Origin: an uncultured Olsenella sp.
GTDB lineage: Bacteria; Actinomycetota; Coriobacteriia; Coriobacteriales; Atopobiaceae
NCBI GenBank assembly: GCA_900316105.1
Contig: ONBR01000008.1
Location: forward strand, 82,273-146,272
DNA length: 64,000 bases
Reading direction: 5' to 3'
Shown here piece by piece: positions 60,568 through 64,000 of the stretch. Position numbers and translations under genes: made by a program. Under the pieces are notes generated by a model, which saw only the letters and a list, made by a program, of their open reading frames with translations, did not search any database and was not told where the DNA came from. Every line of letters starts with the position of its first letter. Positions within the stretch are counted from its first letter, which is position 1.

Positions 60568-63500
60568 TCAATCAGACTTCTCTTCCTCGTCGTCGCCCTT
60601 GTCGGAATCCTTCCCACCCAGGGCCTCTTCGTACAGTCGGTCCAATTCCTCCGAGCGCTGCCTGGCGCCCCTCGCGCAACGCATCTCATAACTTCTGTGC
60701 ATGTCCTCTATGGCAGATATGCGACCCAGCTGGATATAGGCCTCGACAAGGCACTTCTCTATGTCTTCACGGCGCGGCACCATTGTATGCGCCTCATTGG
60801 ACAGTTGCTCGGCAAGGTATGACCTGCCTTGTCTGAGCGCCGCCCATGCACCGGCCGCCAGAGCGTTCACGTACAGCATTGCAAGCCGTTTCGTCCATCG
60901 CCGCGTCGTCCCCGTCGGATCATTAGGGATGACCGCTGGACCACCACCATACCAATGTCTTGCGCTGCAGGCATGGTCAATTACCTCACGGTCCGAACCA
61001 TCGCGGATGAGCGTGCCTTTCGCCTCCTCTACGAACTTGTCCACATCGCAAGTCACAAGCTCGGGATTCAGCGCAATGGTGCCCTCCACCCTGCTGCTGA
61101 CAATTGGGTTGATACCAAGCTCCTTAGAGCGTACCGCCCTCCTAAATACGCTCGTTGCCTCATAGATGCGCTGCATTCCGATGCCGTAGTCATCGTCACC
61201 CCAAAGGGACAGGAGTACCTCCTGCTTGGTGACCTTATGATCCTTTGCCAGGCACAGGAATGCAATCAGATCGATTGCCCGGCGCTTGATGAGCTTGTCG
61301 CCCGTTATGACCGAGTCACCCACCTCTATCGAGAACCGCCCCATGAGTCTGATGTAAACCATAGGTTGATTGCGAGCCGACGGCTTATCCTCCTGCGGAG
61401 TGGTATCAGAGGACGTCTTTTCGTGCCAATGCCTTCCGCCCCTATCAAACGAATTCACTGGCACCATATTCGTCCCAGCATTTCCCTGGCCTTCGACCGT
61501 CTCTTTCCCACCAGCCTCCTCTGCCGGGGACTGTTTTGCCGCACGCATCCAAGAGATTGGCAGCTCCTCCCTGGCCTGAGACCTCAGGACGTCCGTGTAG
61601 TGGACGAGGAGAAAAAGGGCCCAAACATGGTCGTGAGGAAAGTCGTACCGGGAAAGGCAGTGAAGACGGACATCCGTCAGGCTATCTCCTCGATAGAGCT
61701 TGACCGCTACGAGCGTCAGCTCGCCGAGAGCCGACTCACGCCGATATTTCTTGAGACCACGTAGCGAAAACTCCTCACCAAGTTGTATTCCAGAGAGTAC
61801 GCATACAAGCAGCGCCGCGTCTTGCAAGTACAATGCGTTGAACTTATTAGCTTCAATCAAGGCATTTTTTGCTCTGGACCGCGACCGAATGAACGCGCGC
61901 GACTTCAGGTCCCCTGCCGCCGCAGCAACCTGGAAGGCAGTCCTTACCAAGACGTCACCATGCAGCGCCGCCCTTGTATCCACTTGCTCGGTTCCTGCAA
62001 CGGCCCTGCCGCTTCCAACGATGACGTCTATGGCGCTGTCCAATGAGGCAACGTAATATGCCAGCCTACCAGCAGATATGTTTGACAGTATCCTCTTTGC
62101 GGTCTCTACCTCGCGAAGTTCGATGGCTGAGAAGCCTCCCCCCAGCATAGACCCAGCAACATAGAAGTCCAGGCATAGTAGGGCCTGCCCGACGTCCATC
62201 GGATCACGACGGTCCTCGTCGCCCAGAAGTTCGCTAAAGACCTCTGAAAAGTCGCCGTTGAACAGCCTGACAAGAAAGCCCCTGTGGCGCGCAAGCCTAT
62301 GAACCGCGGGGTCGTCTGTCCGTTGCTCCATGTCCTTAAGCCGGGCATTGACCTCATCCAATGGTTCGCCATGAAGTAGGTCTCTCAGGCCCTCAATTTC
62401 TAGGAGAAGGTTATAGATTGATCGGTCCCTTTCTGTGACAGAGCCGTACTCATCTATGTCCTTCCTGCGACGTATTGCCTCGTCATAGCATCCGTTGGCC
62501 TCCGAAATCATCCTCGAGGCCAGCTTGCCTACTACGCTTTTTGCATGCTCCCCCATCTTTGAGATACGCAAAGCCTTGCTAACCGTGTAGGTGTTTCCGC
62601 TTAGGTAAAGCTCTGGCCCGTACTGCTCGAACACACCAAAGGCCGTCTCATCATCAACAATGCATGACGAGAGTAGGTCAGCACGGTGATACCTTCCTTC
62701 GGAGCAGAGTATGCGGATGCAGGCCGTTACAATGCCCTGACGACTACGGAGGAGGCCCATAAGTCCACTGAGGGAATACTCCAACACCTCATCATTGCTC
62801 AGAGCGGCAGAGTCATAGCGCTCTTTCCTAAGGTCTATGTGGAAAAGTGGAGCTGACTCCTGAAGCAAAAAGAGGGTCTCATCATGGAAACGCGGAACAG
62901 CCCTAACCAAATCACTAAGCTTTCCGCTGCCCAAAAGAATCATGGCAATACGCAAATCAAGCTCTTCATCAGGCAAAGTGTCGCGAGTATAGGAGACCAC
63001 AAGCTTCCTCATAGAGCTGGCGAATTTTCCCGGAAAGCCACCATGAGAGTATTCGCCATTCCTCGCATTCGCATCATCATAATAGGGACCAAGCAGCCCA
63101 GGAATACCATGCGTCAAGCGGAGGGCATTATCGGACACCGATACGACGCCCAGACCACCAACAGAGAGGTCCAGTAGGGCATGGGGACCAAACTGCCTTG
63201 CGTCATGAAGAGCGTCAAAGAGTGCCTTGGACTCAGGTCTCATAGCAACCAACACCAAAGCGCCAGACTGAACCATGCGACGTATGGAATTGCTTTCGCG
63301 CTTTACGTCACTTACGGAGGGGACAGGAACATTATCAATCGCAACGGCAACTCTCTCGCCACTCTTTACCAAGCGAACAGTCTCACGAGAAAGGCGAACA
63401 AGCCGCTCAACGGGCGCTTCACTGACAGAATCGGAAAGAGATACGCTGAGAATCCTTGTTCCCATCTGCGCTTCATGAAGCATGACTGAATCTATAAAAC

Positions 63501-63645
63501 TAGTCTTTCCCATTCCAGGCTCGGCACACAAGGTCACGAGATTTTGGCCTGCATTTCTCTGTGCGGCAAACTCGCTAGCAGCGTGATATAACGCATAACC
63601 TAAGTCAAAATCCGTATTTTCAGAAAAGCGTGACGAATCGACCAT
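60568..63645 (-). CDS. Large regulator: AAA-type NTPase plus BTAD/winged-helix domain
   Basis: About 1025 residues. Residues about 15-200 form a P-loop NTPase (LVTLCAEPGMGKTSFIDSVM, Walker A; VAVAIDNVPVPSVSD, Walker B-like). Residues about 250-720 are helical and repeat-like without clear TPR consensus. A Ser/Thr/Lys-rich spacer follows. The C-terminal 240 residues begin MVYIRLMGRFSIEVGDSVIT and GDKLIKRRAIDLIAFLCLAK, then VTKQEVLLSLWGDDDYGIGM, the winged-helix plus bacterial transcriptional activation domain of SARP-type regulators. DNA binding is thus C-terminal, the reverse of classical SARPs. It is probably a signal-integrating activator; no target is evident. ATG 63645 follows GAGAGGA. 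The A/T-rich 250 bp upstream should carry its promoter. Confidence 0.75.
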   Translation of the reverse strand: MVDSSRFSENTDFDLGYALYHAASEFAAQRNAGQNLVTLCAEPGMGKTSFIDSVMLHEAQMGTRILSVSLSDSVSEAPVERLVRLSRETVRLVKSGERVAVAIDNVPVPSVSDVKRESNSIRRMVQSGALVLVAMRPESKALFDALHDARQFGPHALLDLSVGGLGVVSVSDNALRLTHGIPGLLGPYYDDANARNGEYSHGGFPGKFASSMRKLVVSYTRDTLPDEELDLRIAMILLGSGKLSDLVRAVPRFHDETLFLLQESAPLFHIDLRKERYDSAALSNDEVLEYSLSGLMGLLRSRQGIVTACIRILCSEGRYHRADLLSSCIVDDETAFGVFEQYGPELYLSGNTYTVSKALRISKMGEHAKSVVGKLASRMISEANGCYDEAIRRRKDIDEYGSVTERDRSIYNLLLEIEGLRDLLHGEPLDEVNARLKDMEQRTDDPAVHRLARHRGFLVRLFNGDFSEVFSELLGDEDRRDPMDVGQALLCLDFYVAGSMLGGGFSAIELREVETAKRILSNISAGRLAYYVASLDSAIDVIVGSGRAVAGTEQVDTRAALHGDVLVRTAFQVAAAAGDLKSRAFIRSRSRAKNALIEANKFNALYLQDAALLVCVLSGIQLGEEFSLRGLKKYRRESALGELTLVAVKLYRGDSLTDVRLHCLSRYDFPHDHVWALFLLVHYTDVLRSQAREELPISWMRAAKQSPAEEAGGKETVEGQGNAGTNMVPVNSFDRGGRHWHEKTSSDTTPQEDKPSARNQPMVYIRLMGRFSIEVGDSVITGDKLIKRRAIDLIAFLCLAKDHKVTKQEVLLSLWGDDDYGIGMQRIYEATSVFRRAVRSKELGINPIVSSRVEGTIALNPELVTCDVDKFVEEAKGTLIRDGSDREVIDHACSARHWYGGGPAVIPNDPTGTTRRWTKRLAMLYVNALAAGAWAALRQGRSYLAEQLSNEAHTMVPRREDIEKCLVEAYIQLGRISAIEDMHRSYEMRCARGARQRSEELDRLYEEALGGKDSDKGDDEEEKSD

Positions 63646-63874
63646 GAAAACCCATCCTCTCAAAACAATAGGAAACAGCTGCAAAACAGTGCGTATTCCC
63701 ATTCTGTAGTGAGAGCAAGTAGAAAAAAATCCAAAACGGCGAAAGATAGTTAAACGTTAGCTGAAAATTCGAGTTATCTAACGGATAATCAACGTATACA
63801 AGACTTTAGACATTTGATGCATTCTACATAGTCATTCTAAGGAAAGAAGTCCGACTTAGTGCATATATAAAAAA

Positions 63875-63898
63875 GGCTGCGACAGTAAAGTCGCAGCC
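63875..63898 (-). terminator. Terminator of the rRNA operon
   Basis: GGCTGCGAC, AGTAAA, GTCGCAGCC with an A-run on both sides, so the minus strand shows a T-run before and after (TTTTTT). It lies about 25 bp after the 5S rRNA 3' end. Confidence 0.85.
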
Positions 63899-63922
63899 AA
63901 AAAAAGAAACGCCCCTTGCTGG

Positions 63923-64000
63923 TCGGCGGCGTCCTGCTCTCCCACGGACTGACTCCGCAGTACCATCGGCGCTCGGGGGCTTAACTTCCGGGTTCGGAAT
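63923..64000 (-). rRNA. rrf: 5S ribosomal RNA, 3' part
   Basis: Read on the minus strand from the window edge: ATTCCGAACCCGGAAGTTAA, GCCCCCGAGCGCCGATGGTA, CTGCGGAGTCAGTCCGTGGG, AGAGCAGGACGCCGCCGACC. This matches the conserved 5S core (CCGAACCCGGAAG; GCGCCGATGGTACTGC; GGGAGAG). The 3' boundary is approximate to a few bases; the 5' part lies beyond the window. It shows that an rRNA operon ends here. Confidence 0.93.

Overview
The window is 64 kb of a high-GC chromosome with a Gram-positive gene set. Features pointing that way are lipoproteins with lipoboxes, ftsEX without an outer-membrane system, an RF2 gene with no programmed frameshift, a tmRNA tag ending in ALAA, a phosphoketolase, and a TreR-like GntR regulator beside an ABC glucan operon. 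The whole picture best fits an anaerobic, fermentative actinobacterium of the Coriobacteriia (Atopobiaceae/Olsenella type). That placement is inference from gene content and protein style; no database was consulted. No prophage, integrase, insertion sequence or CRISPR array was seen.

Layout. 1-2.6 kb: tail of a family 2 glycosyltransferase and a YkcB-like family 39 glycosyltransferase. 2.8-9.9 kb: a loose, partly decayed stretch of small single genes (two hydrolases, flavin reductase, DUF5655 protein, DUF134/NifX-like protein, LytTR-DUF3021 pair, GNAT) mixed with gene relics and at least four kinds of short palindromic repeat. 10-12.8 kb: a membrane GGDEF protein overlapping a frameshifted, membrane-tethered solute-binding protein. 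13-14.2 kb: a PLP aminotransferase. 14.5-19.3 kb: a tightly coupled four-gene cassette (VWA-plus-binding-domain lipoprotein, XpaC-like, second binding protein, TelA-like), the most interesting system in the window. 19.5-22.7 kb: galE, a polyprenyl synthetase and a peptidoglycan-binding protein.

22.9-35 kb is an alpha-glucan block. An ABC transporter (binding protein, two permeases, ATPase) is followed by malQ and glgP. A divergent GntR repressor and a MalP-like PTS EIICB with a HAD phosphatase complete the block. Related operator half-sites lie before the binding protein, the repressor and the PTS gene, so the two uptake routes probably share one regulator. 35-43 kb holds tRNA-Gln, glmU-prs, serC-serA, a patatin, tmRNA (ssrA) and a DUF1275 protein.

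43-60 kb, all on the minus strand, holds conserved housekeeping genes read in the order secA, prfB, yitT, a carbohydrate insert, ftsE, ftsX, rnr, a TPR protein, smpB and rubredoxin. The carbohydrate insert is xfp, PTS IIA, PTS IIB, transaldolase and split transketolase, so pentose-phosphate and phosphoketolase genes separate prfB from ftsEX. The right end carries a large AAA-plus-BTAD regulator (60.6-63.6 kb) and the 3' part of a 5S rRNA gene on the minus strand, the end of an rRNA operon.
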